A DNA stretch of 58,796 bases, taken from assembly GCF_008386495.1 (NCBI RefSeq), contig NZ_VTHJ01000062.1, forward strand, positions 1-58,796, written 5' to 3'. Numbering within the stretch: position 1 is the first letter of the stretch; every line of letters starts with the position of its first letter. Shown here one piece after another: positions 9,715-18,800 of this stretch. The notes beneath the pieces were generated by a model that searched no databases, had not been told where the DNA came from, and was given only the letters and a program-made list of their open reading frames with translations. This DNA comes from Streptomyces tailanensis. Its GTDB lineage: Bacteria > Actinomycetota > Actinomycetes > Streptomycetales > Streptomycetaceae. Made by a program: the position numbers and the translations under genes.

Positions 9715-9797
9715 CCGGCCACACGAGGCAGATAGGACAGACCACCATGCGGACCGACGATCACCGTGCACGTGCCCGACCTCAGAGGGCGGCATGA
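9711..9797 (+). pseudogene. 28-codon stub, probably the broken start of the next operon gene
   Basis: An ATG overlaps the acetyltransferase stop (ATGA), the coupling used by most preceding genes of this operon. The frame runs only 28 codons and has no recognisable domain. Directly after it the opposite-strand, mobile-element-associated genes begin. The simplest reading is that a sixth operon gene was cut off here. A chance short frame is the alternative. Confidence 0.35.
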
Positions 9798-9861
9798 GAC
9801 TTGATGCCTGCTTCTTCGTTTCGTCCAGAGTGGGCGGGCAGGTCGTGGTGGTGCCGGACGG

Positions 9862-10284
9862 CTACGGCCGGGGCTGGGTGAACAGGCCCTGCTCGGTCTC
9901 GGCCGGGATTCCGCGGTCGGTCAGCCGCTTGAGCTTCAGGCGGATGTTGTTGATGTTGTTGGGTGCGACCGTCAGGTCCATCGCCTCGCAGACCTGCCGC
10001 GCCCGCAGTGGATGGTCGGCCGTGGTGAACACGGCCATGATCTGCTGGTAGGCCGGATGGTCCGGCAGTTTCGGTGCCGGCGGCGCGGACGGTTGCGGAT
10101 CGGGCAGCTCCAGCAGTGTCTTGCGGGTGATCCGGACTTCCTCGGCGGCCCGGTGGAGTTCGTTGAGCTGTGCGGTCAGCTGCGCGATCTGCTCTTTCGT
10201 CGCCCCGGCCTGTGCGCTGATCTCTCGTTCCCGCTCCTCCAGCCGCGCCAGCACCGCCCCGAGCGTCAGCTCCCCGCCGGTCAT
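9862..10284 (-). CDS. Coiled-coil plus C-terminal helical (wHTH-like) conserved hypothetical protein
   Basis: 140 residues starting MTGGELTLGAV. A 46-residue upstream extension runs into the inverted repeat and is rejected. Residues ~12-60 are heptad-rich and charged (LARLEEREREIS..EQIAQLTAQLNELHRAAEE), typical of a coiled coil. The C-terminal half has a helix-rich segment (YQQIMAVFTTADHPLRARQV..) that looks like a winged-helix or SAP-type DNA-binding fold. It lies about 100 bp outside the left inverted repeat of the recombinase-trio element and on the same strand. It may be an accessory protein comparable in role to Tn554 TnpC, but this is inference. Confidence 0.7.
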   Translation of the reverse strand: MTGGELTLGAVLARLEEREREISAQAGATKEQIAQLTAQLNELHRAAEEVRITRKTLLELPDPQPSAPPAPKLPDHPAYQQIMAVFTTADHPLRARQVCEAMDLTVAPNNINNIRLKLKRLTDRGIPAETEQGLFTQPRP

Positions 10285-10382
10285 GCGGTGCGCCAGGCCG
10301 GCGTGGTCGCCCCGGTCAGCCGGCGCACTATCACCGCGGTCATCGCCCAGTACACCCGCGACTCCGAACTGCGGGGCATGTG

Positions 10383-10435
10383 CTCGTACTATTCCGAGCT
10401 TCGCGTTATCCCGAGCTGACACAGACCGTGCAGGT
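10383..10435. repeat. Left terminal inverted repeat of the RIT element
   Basis: Its reverse complement matches 13705-13757 at 51 of 53 positions. It begins CTCGTACTATTCCGAGC and ends GACCGTGCAGGT. It probably contains the recombinase binding and crossover sites. Confidence 0.9.
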
Positions 10436-10478
10436 CAGCGGAGTCGCATGTCACTGGTGCTCGGTATAACGGGCGGGG

Positions 10479-11468
10479 TCAGAGGCTGTTGAGGAAGGCG
10501 AGGACGGGGTCGGGGGCGGTGTAGCGGCCCGGTTTGCTGTCGGGTGGTGTGGTCCGGGCGAGGGCACGTTCCTTGAGCGTCATGTCCGCGTGGAGGTAGA
10601 TCATCGAGGTTTCCTGCGACTCGTGACCGAGCCACAGGGCGATGACGGAGGTGTCGGCCCCGGCGTGTAGCAACGACATGGCCGCGGTGTGCCGGAGGGT
10701 GTGCGGCGTGACGTTCTTGGTGCGGAGGGAGGCGCGGGCCGCGGCTGCGGTGTCGGTGTGCTTGGCGACGAGACGGGCGACGGCGTCCGGGCTGAGGCGG
10801 CTGCCGCGGCGGGAGCAGAACAGCGGGTCGGCAGGGTTTCCGCCGCGTTCGGCGAGCCAGCCGCGCAGGACGGTGACGGTGTGGGGGGTGAGCGGGGTGG
10901 CGCGGTCCTTGCGGCCCTTGCCGTGGCAGAGGACGCGCGGGCCGCGTCCCAGGTAGATGTCCTGGAGTTGGACGCCGGTGAGTTCGCAAACGCGCAGGCC
11001 GGTCTGGACGGCCAGGTGCAAGAGGGCGTGATCGCGGCGCCCCCACCAGGTGTTGAGGTCGGGTGCGGTGAGCAGTGCCTCGATTTCGTCCCGGGTGAGG
11101 TAGCAGACGTCGCGCCGCTCGGTGCGTTTGGAGGGAATGGCCAGCACCTGCTGGATCAGGGCGGAGTGCTCGGGGACCCGGAAGGCGGCGTATCGGAACA
11201 GCGAGTGGATCGCGGCCAGACGCGCGTTGCGGGTGGTGGTGCCGTTGCCCCGGCCGTTCTCCAGATGCCGCAGGAACGCGCCGATCAGTGTGGCGCCGAG
11301 GTCGCCGAGGTCGAGGCCGGCGGGCTGTTTGCCGGTCTGCTGGCTCGCATAGCGGAGCAGCAGCCGGATGGTGTCGCGGTAGGCGACAACGGTGTGCTCG
11401 CTGGCCTGGCGTTGGTGGGCGAGCCGGTCGGTGAAGAAGCCCTGGAGTAGGGGTGCGAGTGAACTCAT
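10479..11468 (-). CDS. Tyrosine recombinase, third gene of RIT trio
   Basis: 329 residues: N-terminal SAM-like core-binding domain (~5-110) and C-terminal catalytic domain. Catalytic residues are visible: Arg in TGLRVCELTG, Lys in GKGRKDR, HTLRHT box, LGHES, and Tyr in SMIYLHAD. The start overlaps the stop of the preceding recombinase. It is the most XerC/D-like of the three. In RIT elements all three proteins are thought to act together in site-specific movement, and each here keeps an intact active site. Confidence 0.93.
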   Translation of the reverse strand: MSSLAPLLQGFFTDRLAHQRQASEHTVVAYRDTIRLLLRYASQQTGKQPAGLDLGDLGATLIGAFLRHLENGRGNGTTTRNARLAAIHSLFRYAAFRVPEHSALIQQVLAIPSKRTERRDVCYLTRDEIEALLTAPDLNTWWGRRDHALLHLAVQTGLRVCELTGVQLQDIYLGRGPRVLCHGKGRKDRATPLTPHTVTVLRGWLAERGGNPADPLFCSRRGSRLSPDAVARLVAKHTDTAAAARASLRTKNVTPHTLRHTAAMSLLHAGADTSVIALWLGHESQETSMIYLHADMTLKERALARTTPPDSKPGRYTAPDPVLAFLNSL

Positions 11469-12394
11469 GGGAGGTCTCCGAGGAAGGCGTCGAGTCGGCC
11501 TGCGGCCAGGGTGAGCAGTTCGGGGGCCGCTTGGAGATACCAGTAGGTCGAGACCGGATCGACGTGACCCAAGTAGGTCGACAGCACGGGAAGTTGGGCC
11601 TGGACGTCCGCGCCGGCGCGGTACCAGTCGAGCATCGTCGCCAGGCAGAAGGTATGTCGCAGGTCATGGATGCGGGGTTTGCGTCCGCCCGCCGCGGGCC
11701 GGATCCCGGCGGTGTCGCGGAGCCGGGCGAACATTTCGGGGACGCGGCGGGCGGCGAGCCGGTCTCCTCGGGTGTTGACGAAGAACGCCGGTGTCGTCAC
11801 TGCGGGTTGCAGCCGGTCTCGCCGCTGGTCAAAGTCGTGCAGGGCCTGAACGGTGCTGGGGTGCACGGGAACCTCGCGGGCTTTGCCGAGTTTCCCCGCG
11901 CGGATAGTGAGCACTCCGGCGTCCCAGTTGATGTCGGTGTGGTCGAGACCGCAGGCTTCGCCGACCCGCATGCCGGTGACGGCCAGCAGGCCGATCAAGG
12001 TGGTGTAGTTGAGTGCCTGCAGCGGGTGGCGCAGAGAGGCGGCGGCCGCCATCAGCGCGGCGATCTCGTCCGGGGTGAACAGGTGCGGGGCGATACGGCG
12101 GTAGCGCAGCGGCATCAGGTCCGCGGGTGGGATCTCGGTGGCCGGGTCAAGGGTATGCAGGTGCCGGGCGAAGATCCGCGCCACTGTGAGCCGCGCGTTC
12201 CAGCGGGCCGGGTTCGCTCCAGGCGCGGTTCGCGTGGCCCAGGCGACCGCCAGGTCGGTGGTCACGGTGGCGGCACCGGCGCCTTCGAGGTAGCCGACGA
12301 AGTCCATGAGCACCCTGCCGTGGCCCTCCAGCGTGAACCCAAGGTTCCGCCGCATCGCCAGGTAGTCCTCCGCGCATTCCCGCAGGCTGGTCAT
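11465..12394 (-). CDS. Tyrosine recombinase, second gene of RIT trio
   Basis: 309 residues. Core-binding domain over the first ~115 residues, then the catalytic domain with Arg in TGMRVGEACG, Lys in GKLGKAREVP, HDLRHTF, YLGHVDP and Tyr in STYWYLQA. ATGA overlaps at both ends tie it translationally to its neighbours. The active site looks complete. It is clearly a different paralogue from the other two, not a duplication product. Confidence 0.93.
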   Translation of the reverse strand: MTSLRECAEDYLAMRRNLGFTLEGHGRVLMDFVGYLEGAGAATVTTDLAVAWATRTAPGANPARWNARLTVARIFARHLHTLDPATEIPPADLMPLRYRRIAPHLFTPDEIAALMAAAASLRHPLQALNYTTLIGLLAVTGMRVGEACGLDHTDINWDAGVLTIRAGKLGKAREVPVHPSTVQALHDFDQRRDRLQPAVTTPAFFVNTRGDRLAARRVPEMFARLRDTAGIRPAAGGRKPRIHDLRHTFCLATMLDWYRAGADVQAQLPVLSTYLGHVDPVSTYWYLQAAPELLTLAAGRLDAFLGDLP

Positions 12395-13605
12395 GCCGTC
12401 GCCCCGGGCCAGGGCCGGGCCAGTTCCCGCAGCCGTACTCGGTCGACCTTGGCGTAGATCGCCGTGGACAACTGAGAGCGGTGCCGCAGGACCTGGCCGA
12501 TCTCGGGCAACGGTGCCCCGGCAGCCAGCAGGTCGCTGGCCACCGTGTGCCGCAGCCGATGGGCGGCAAACCGCGGCAGACCGGCCCGCTTGCAGCCACG
12601 GGCAACGAGAGCACGGACGCCACTGGGGGCGACAGGCCGGCGCGGAGCGCGTTCGGTGAGGAACAGGCGGCCGGTCGAGCAGCCGGGAGGGCGGCCGTGC
12701 AGCAGGTAGTCGGCCAGGGCCTCGCCGACGTCGGCCGGCAACGGGAGACGGTCAGCGAGTCCGCCCTTGCCCCGGACCGCCAGCACCCCAGACCGCCAGT
12801 CGATGTCGCTGATCTCGATGGCGGCGACCTCGCAGGCACGCAGTCCGAGCCGGGCGAGAACGGTCAGAATGGCGAAGTCGCGCCGCCCGGCGGGAGTACT
12901 CCGGTCGCAGCCGGACAGCAGCGAGTTCACCTCACCGGCTGTCAGACGGCCGGGCAAGGCGGCGAGCTTCCGGTTCGCCACCGTGGGCACCGCATCGGCC
13001 AGCGGCCTGCTGATCCGGCCCGTGACGAACAAGAACCGCAGCAGCGACCGCAAGCCGGTGACCATCTTCTTGGCGTCAGCGGTGCTGCGGCGCTGGGCCC
13101 CTTCCATGACGAAGCGGACGACCTCCTCAGCCCTCAGATCGGCCAGGCCCTGCGCCAGCGGCGGGGGCACGGTGGACAAGAACGCCCGCACCGGCGGCAG
13201 GTAGCGGCGGATGGACACCTCGGCCAGCCCGCGCTCGTCCCGCAGGTACTGCCGGTACTCGGTCAGCAGCACCCCCACCTCGCTGTCGTCGACGGGCACC
13301 GGCGCCTCCGGCACCACCCCGGACGCTCGCAGACAGGCGAGCAACGGCATGACGGCACGCGGGGTCGTCCTCTTGTGGTAGTTGTGCCGACGCTCGGCGA
13401 GGAACTCCCCGATCACCTGGTCTGTCAGGGCTGCCGGTTCCAGACCGCGGGCGCCCATCCAGCGGCTCAAGTGGGCCGTAAGCTGCATCAGTTCACAAGC
13501 CGACTTGTGGGTGTAGCCCTGGCGCAGCACCGTGGTGCACACGCTGGCCGCGTACAGAGCCAGCGGCCCGACCACCACCACTCGCGACGGATCACGCTCA
13601 TACAT
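12391..13605 (-). CDS. Tyrosine recombinase, first gene of RIT trio
   Basis: 404 residues, the longest and promoter-proximal member. There is an extra N-terminal domain (~1-110) ahead of the core-binding domain (~115-215). Catalytic residues are Arg in LGLRACEV, Lys in RGKGGLADRLP, HRLRHT, LRHRS and Tyr in STAIYAKV. The start ATG at 13605 lies 100 bp inside the right inverted repeat, so the promoter is probably in or next to that repeat. Confidence 0.93.
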   Translation of the reverse strand: MYERDPSRVVVVGPLALYAASVCTTVLRQGYTHKSACELMQLTAHLSRWMGARGLEPAALTDQVIGEFLAERRHNYHKRTTPRAVMPLLACLRASGVVPEAPVPVDDSEVGVLLTEYRQYLRDERGLAEVSIRRYLPPVRAFLSTVPPPLAQGLADLRAEEVVRFVMEGAQRRSTADAKKMVTGLRSLLRFLFVTGRISRPLADAVPTVANRKLAALPGRLTAGEVNSLLSGCDRSTPAGRRDFAILTVLARLGLRACEVAAIEISDIDWRSGVLAVRGKGGLADRLPLPADVGEALADYLLHGRPPGCSTGRLFLTERAPRRPVAPSGVRALVARGCKRAGLPRFAAHRLRHTVASDLLAAGAPLPEIGQVLRHRSQLSTAIYAKVDRVRLRELARPWPGATA

Positions 13606-13704
13606 GACCGCCCTCCCAACTGGGCTTCCACCAGTCAGGCAGGCCGAGCCGCCGAACGCGACCCCTGCGTTATTCCGATCGATCTACGCTTGCTTACTGG
13701 CTCT

Positions 13705-13757
13705 ACCTGCACGGTCTGTGTCAGATCGGGGTAACGCGAAGCTCGGAATAGTACGAG
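13705..13757. repeat. Right terminal inverted repeat of the RIT element
   Basis: Inverted copy of 10383-10435 with two mismatches. It lies just upstream of the first recombinase gene and probably also holds the trio's promoter. Confidence 0.9.
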
Positions 13758-13898
13758 ACCCTCACTGCCAGTTCCGAAGCCATGATCCACATCGCCTCGA
13801 TCGACAACCTCGCCAAACGCATAACGGACGAGACCACGCCAACCTGGCGAGGAACCTACTAGGGCATACAGGGCAATACGCGTATATCAAACGCCCTC

Positions 13899-14332
13899 TG
13901 AGGCGACTCGCTGAAGCAGCCGCGCAGCAGGCGCCCGTTCCGATCCATGTCGTCGATGACAGTGCTGAAAGGCTTTCCGTTCCCGGTAAGAGCTTCGATG
14001 CCGTGGTGTTCTCGTTCGTGCTTTGCACGGTCCCCGATCCCAACGTGGCCCTCGACGAAGCCCTCCGCGTACTCAGACCGGGCGGACAACTCCGTTTCCT
14101 GGAACACATCCGCGCCGATACCTCCGGCCTCATCCGAGTTCAGCGCCTGCTGGACGCCACCGTCTGGCCGCTCCTCGTCGGCGGGTGTCACACCGGCCGC
14201 GACACTCAAGAAGCCATCACACGGGCGGGATTCACCATCGAGCACCTCGACCGCTTCCTCTTCCCTGAAGCACGGACTCCCGTCTCCTTCCACATACTGG
14301 GAACAGCATCCCGAGACTCGAGGTCGAAGTAG
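13899..14332 (+). pseudogene. Class I SAM-dependent methyltransferase, C-terminal remnant
   Basis: From ~13899 the frame reads as the C-terminal two thirds of a UbiE/Methyltransf_11-type enzyme: VVDDSAERL, SFDAVVFSFVLCTVPDP, EALRVLRPGG and FLEHI. The N-terminal part, including the glycine-rich SAM loop, is absent. The sequence upstream (13758-13898) is unrelated and contains a stop. It is a remnant next to the RIT element; the missing front part is not elsewhere in the window. Confidence 0.75.
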
Positions 14333-14507
14333 ACGGCAGGATCAAGTTCGTTGTCCCGACCCCCAGCACGAGACCGCTCGCTAGAGTGGGCTTCGTCACC
14401 TGCCAGCCCGGAGAAAGCGACACGCTGAGCTGCGCGAATGCGACACAGGCCGAATCAGCAGCCCGGCTGTAAAGCGACACCACCTGCGGGGGACACGGTC
14501 TCTGCGG

Positions 14508-15043
14508 AAACAAACCTCCTGCGCGAACTGCACTGGAGCCCGACCGCCCTCGGGATCGTCATGGGCGCCGGCGGAGTTGGCGGCATCCTCGGAGCTCTCG
14601 TCTGGCAGCCCCTGGAGCGACGTTGGGGTCCGGGCAAGGTGATGCTCGGCGCGCTCGCCCTCAACCCCGTCGCCCAGATTCCCCTGGTCGTCGCCGGCCC
14701 CGGGCTCGGCGGGCAGTCCGCCATCGGCGTCGGCATGGTCATCCAAACCGGTGCCGCCGTGTGCCACGGCGGGCTCCAGCGCGCCGTCCGCCAGGAACTC
14801 GCCCCCGACCACCTCCAAGGACGGGCCCAGGCCACCGGAGCCTGGCTCGCCTTCAGCCTGCGCCCGTTCGCCGCGCTCGCCGCCGGCGCTCTGGGCAGCC
14901 TGCTCGGCCTGCGCCCCACCCTCACCCTCATTACCGCGGCCCTGGCCGTCCCGTTCCTCGTGCTGTGGAACTCGCCCGTCCGCGCGCTCGGCCCCGCCGC
15001 CCCTGTCTCCCTGACCCCGACCGAGGAGCCCGCCAGCCCATGA
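14508..15043 (+). pseudogene. MFS transporter, C-terminal half remnant
   Basis: ~178 residues with four to five hydrophobic segments resembling the second half of a DHA-type MFS permease (WSPTALGIVMGAGGVGGILGA.. FAALAAGALGSLLG..). A full MFS protein has ~400 residues and twelve helices. Here the first half is missing, and the frame upstream of ~14508 reads as unrelated sequence. The stop overlaps the next ATG (ATGA), which shows an old operon of transporter plus methyltransferase. Confidence 0.75.
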
Positions 15044-15191
15044 CGATCACCAAACCGGCCGATTACTGGGACCCGCTGTGGACTTCGGGGCGCCGCTATC
15101 GCGGCCTTGGCCCCGAGGAACAGGAGCTGACCCGCCGCTTCCTCGGTGCCGGCCGAGGCCGGCCCGCGCTCGACATCGGCTGTGGCGATGG
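15040..15191 (+). pseudogene. Class I methyltransferase, left (N-terminal) half, split by the 14.3-kb element
   Basis: ATG overlaps the MFS remnant stop. The 50 codons MTITKPADYWDPLW... end in the SAM-binding motif I, ALDIGCGD, immediately followed by GG at 15190-15191. Beyond this the frame turns into element sequence. The matching continuation, beginning GAC-GGG-GCC-CTC (D-G-A-L-A-R), is at 29485-29907. Joined, the halves give a normal ~189-residue methyltransferase. Confidence 0.85.
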
Positions 15192-15202
15192 TTGTATCGG
15201 CA
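15192..15202. repeat. Left terminal inverted repeat of the 14.3-kb element
   Basis: TTGTATCGGCA directly follows the GATGG at which the methyltransferase frame breaks. It matches the inverted right end with 10 of 11 identical. An ACCGTG block follows on both sides at slightly different spacing. Confidence 0.6.
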
Positions 15203-15309
15203 GGGACCGTGTCCCACGCAGTTCGTGTCGCATTACGTGGGGGCGGAGTTCGAAGCGCCTGTCGCGTTGTGGCGACTCATCGTGTTCCTTTCCACCCTCG
15301 GGATTGTGA

Positions 15310-15705
15310 TCGACATCACATGGAGTGGATCAGTCGACCAACCGGGATGACAGGAGCCATGCACTCTCCCATCGGTCGACCCGACGAGGTGTAGAGGTCC
15401 CGTTGATCGCTCCCAGAAGGGTGGGTCATCGGCCAATGGAGCGACTGACCCCTACCGGGGGCTCGCACGCGTTGGTCCGGGGAGCGCGGGTCGAAGGGTA
15501 CCGTATTCGGCGAAGCCTGTGCCCGGGAGCACACCCCAACGTTCCCTGCACGCGAGGCCATGCCGATGGAGCATTGCGCGTATCCGTCTGCACACAGAAC
15601 GAGTTCGGAAGCGTGCTCTGCCTGAACTTTCCAGTCATCGGTGGCCGAATATCCAGCACCACCAAGGTGAACACCCAGCTTTTTCACATCAATTGATCCA
15701 TCAGA
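15310..15705. other. Left-end cargo region without a confident gene
   Basis: Open frames occur on both strands (for example minus 15316-15789), but base composition is less GC-rich, third-position bias is weak and I recognise no domain. The AT-richer stretch ~15660-15790 probably carries the promoter region for the rhs gene. Confidence 0.4.
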
Positions 15706-15719
15706 GTGACGCAGATCAC
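15706..15719. promoter_or_regulatory. Crp-like palindrome upstream of rhs
   Basis: GTGACGCAGATCAC is a perfect GTGA-N6-TCAC palindrome about 130 bp upstream of the rhs ATG, in an AT-richer intergenic stretch. It resembles CRP/FNR-family sites. No footprint or spacing rule confirms it. Confidence 0.3.
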
Positions 15720-15847
15720 TATAGTGGCAAGTTGCCCCCTGTCCACCTTCTGTAATCTTGTCACCGTTTTCGATCTTTACCCGACGCATATCTTCACATT
15801 GGCATCACGGGCGTGATGTCGATGAAAATGCGAGAGGTCGAAGAATC

Positions 15848-18800
15848 ATGACGGTTCACAGACCCGCGCCACGATGGCGCGGGCGGCCTTGGCTCGGGGG
15901 GAACGTCCGCTGGACAGCGGGCGGTGTCGCCTTGGCCATGGCCATCACCCTGCTCGACGCCACAAGTTCCGTTGCAACAGCGCCGCTTGAAACAGCGGAC
16001 GCGCCGAAGAAGGCGACAGCGACCCAGGCAGCCGACATACCTTCTGCCCGAGTCGCGGCAAGGCTTTCCGGCAAGAGGGTTGAGGCGCTCTCCGAGCGCA
16101 CCGAGACGTCGACGACGTGGGTGAACAAGGACGGCAGCCTCACAAGCGAATTTGCGGCAGGCCCGATTCGCTTCGAGCGGGACGGCAAGTGGGTCGATGT
16201 CGATGTGGACCTGCGCGAGTCAGGGTCGGGAGTTGAGCCAGTCGCGCACCCAGAAGGGTTGCGGCTCGCGGGCAAGACGGGCACGCCGGCCAAGTCGTTG
16301 AAGGCCGCGCGTGAGGCCAAGGCCACCGATCTGGTGACGCTCGGCGAGGGCGATCAGCAGATCACGCTGCAGTGGAAGGGTGGTCTGCCGCAGCCGAAGC
16401 TGGACGGCACGCGCGCGGAGTACGTCAATGCCGTGCCCGGCGCGGATGTGGTTATCGAGGCCACGCGTACCGGTTTCGAGCAGTTCGTCGAGATCAAGCA
16501 GCGCCCGGCCACGGGCAGCTACTCCTATACGCTGCCGCTTAAGGTCAAGGGCCTGAAGGCGAAGCAGCTCGCCGACGGCAGCGTGCTGTTCACCGACAAG
16601 AAGAACAAGAAGCGGGCCGTAATGCCCGCGCCGGTGATGTGGGACGCCACCGTCGACAAGCGGTCCGGCGAGCACACGAACCGGGCTAAGGTCGGTCTGA
16701 AGGTCGTTCAGAAGGGCTCCACCGTCGACCTCGTCGTCACCCCGGACGCGAAGTTCCTCGCCGACCCCGACACCCAGTACCCGGTCACCGTCGACCCTTC
16801 CACCTCCTCGTTGTCGAACGTCTTCGACACCTATGTGCAGCAGGGTGAGACCGTCGACTGGTCCACCGACACCGAGCTGGATCTGGGCAACCCGGGCACG
16901 ACCAACGCCGATGGCACTCCGCGCACCGCGCGTTCCTTTATTTCCTGGAACACCACGCCGATCCAGGACGCGCTGGTGCTGGACGCCAAGCTGTCGCTGT
17001 GGAACTTCCACTCGGGTAACAACACCGACTGTGCGCTCTACCCGTGGGAGGTGTGGTCGACCGGCGCGGCCTCGACGTCGTCGCGCTGGACGGCGCAGCC
17101 GTCGTGGACGGCGAAGGAGGCCACCTCTACCGAGACTCGCGGCAACGCCGCGTGCACCGCGCAGCCGGACGGCTGGATCAACGCCGACGTGAGCACGCTG
17201 GTGCAGGAGTGGGCCTCCGCCAAGGCCACCCGCGGCCACATGGGCTTGCGTGCCTCCAGCGAGTCCGTGGTGGCGCAGTGGAAGCGGGTGAACTCCGCGA
17301 ACGCCGCTGCCAACCCGCCGAAGCTGGTCGTCAACTACAACTACCGGCCGCGCACCGGCACCAAGCAGGAGGCCGGCCCGCCGTACTTCTCCTACAGCGG
17401 CGCCTACACGGTCAACACCACCATGCCCACGCTGCGCGACACCTTCGTCGACGCCGACGGTGACAAGGTCAACGGCACCTTCCAGATCTACGACAACGCC
17501 ACCAACACACAGGTCGGCGACGTGATCGTGTCGAAGTACGTACCCTCCGGGCAGGTCGCCTCGGTGACCGTCCCGTCCGGCGTGCTGGCCAATGGCAAGA
17601 CGTACAGGTTCCGCACGTCACCATACGACGGCACGCACTACAACAACGGCTGGTCGGCCTGGAAGACCTTCACCGTCGACACCAGCGCCCCCTCCGCCCC
17701 GACAAAGATCGTCTCCACGGACTATCCCTCGACCGCCTGGGTCAAGGGCGCGGGCCAGGCCGGCACCTTCACCGTCACCCCGCCCGCCGCCGACCACAAC
17801 TGGCTGGAGTGGTCCCTGGACGGCGTGACCTGGACCAAGGTCGCCACCGGCGGCTCCAGCGCCGACAAGGCCATCTCCATCACCCCGCCGCAGGACGGCA
17901 CCCACACCCTGCAGGTGCGCGCGGTCGACAAGGCGGACAACAAGTCCGAGGCGATCGAGTACACCTTCCACGCCGGGCCGGGTGGCTTCGTCCAGCCCTC
18001 TGACGGCGAGCGCACCGCGCGCCGCCTGTCCCTGGTCGCCGAGGCCGACGCGAGCAAGTACGACAGCGTCTCGTTCTCCTGGCGCCGCTCCGAGGCCGAC
18101 GCCTGGGTCAAGATCCCCGTCGGAGACGTCACTTCGGGTGGCAACGCGCTCACCGCGTGGCCGGTCGCCCTCACCAACGGCAAGAACTCAGCCCTGGTCT
18201 GGAACACCACCGACACCGTCGACCCCGACGGCACGGTGCAGATCAAGGCCGACTTCGCGGGACCGAACAGCGCCTCGGGCAGCACCGAGCCACTCACCGC
18301 AGTTGTCGACCGCAATGCCGAGGGGGCCGCCACAGAGCGGCTTGGCCCGGGCTTGGTCAACCTGCTCACCGGTGACTACACCATTTCCGAGACGGACGTT
18401 TCCGCGTTCGCGCTCTCTGTTTCGCGCACTGCCTCATCCAGGACTCCCAACAAGGGTGCCGAGGAAGAGGGCCAGGCTGCCATCTTCGGCAAGGAATGGG
18501 TGTCTGGCACGGTCGCGCAGCTCACGGAGTCGAACTCCACCTACCTGCGCAAGGTGTCCGACACGGCCGTAGACGTGGTCTCGGCAGACGGTGACAGCAT
18601 CCACTTCACCGCCAACGCCGCGAAGGACGGCTGGATCCCAGAGCCGGGCTCGGAGTCCCTCACGCTGACGGGCAATGTGAGCGGCAGCTTCACGCTGGCC
18701 GACACCGAGGGGATCAAAACCACCTTCACCAAGCCCGAGGCGAGCGCCACGACATGGCAGGTGTCGAAGACCGAGCCTCTCGGCCTCGCGGGCAACAGCA

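Larger units (their letters stand above)
10383..13757. mobile_element. RIT-type element (recombinases in trio) with 53-bp terminal inverted repeats
   Basis: Three different tyrosine recombinases on the minus strand, each overlapping the next by 4 bp (ATGA), lie between two near-perfect 53-bp inverted repeats (two mismatches). This matches the published architecture of RIT elements. The unit is 3,375 bp between outer repeat edges and carries no cargo. The true ends may lie a little outside, because weak similarity continues for ~20 bp (a shared cagttc block). Confidence 0.85.

Noticed and set aside
15316..15789. 157-codon minus-strand frame at the element's left end
   Set aside because: Weak third-position bias, no motif, overlaps the likely rhs promoter; not called as a gene.
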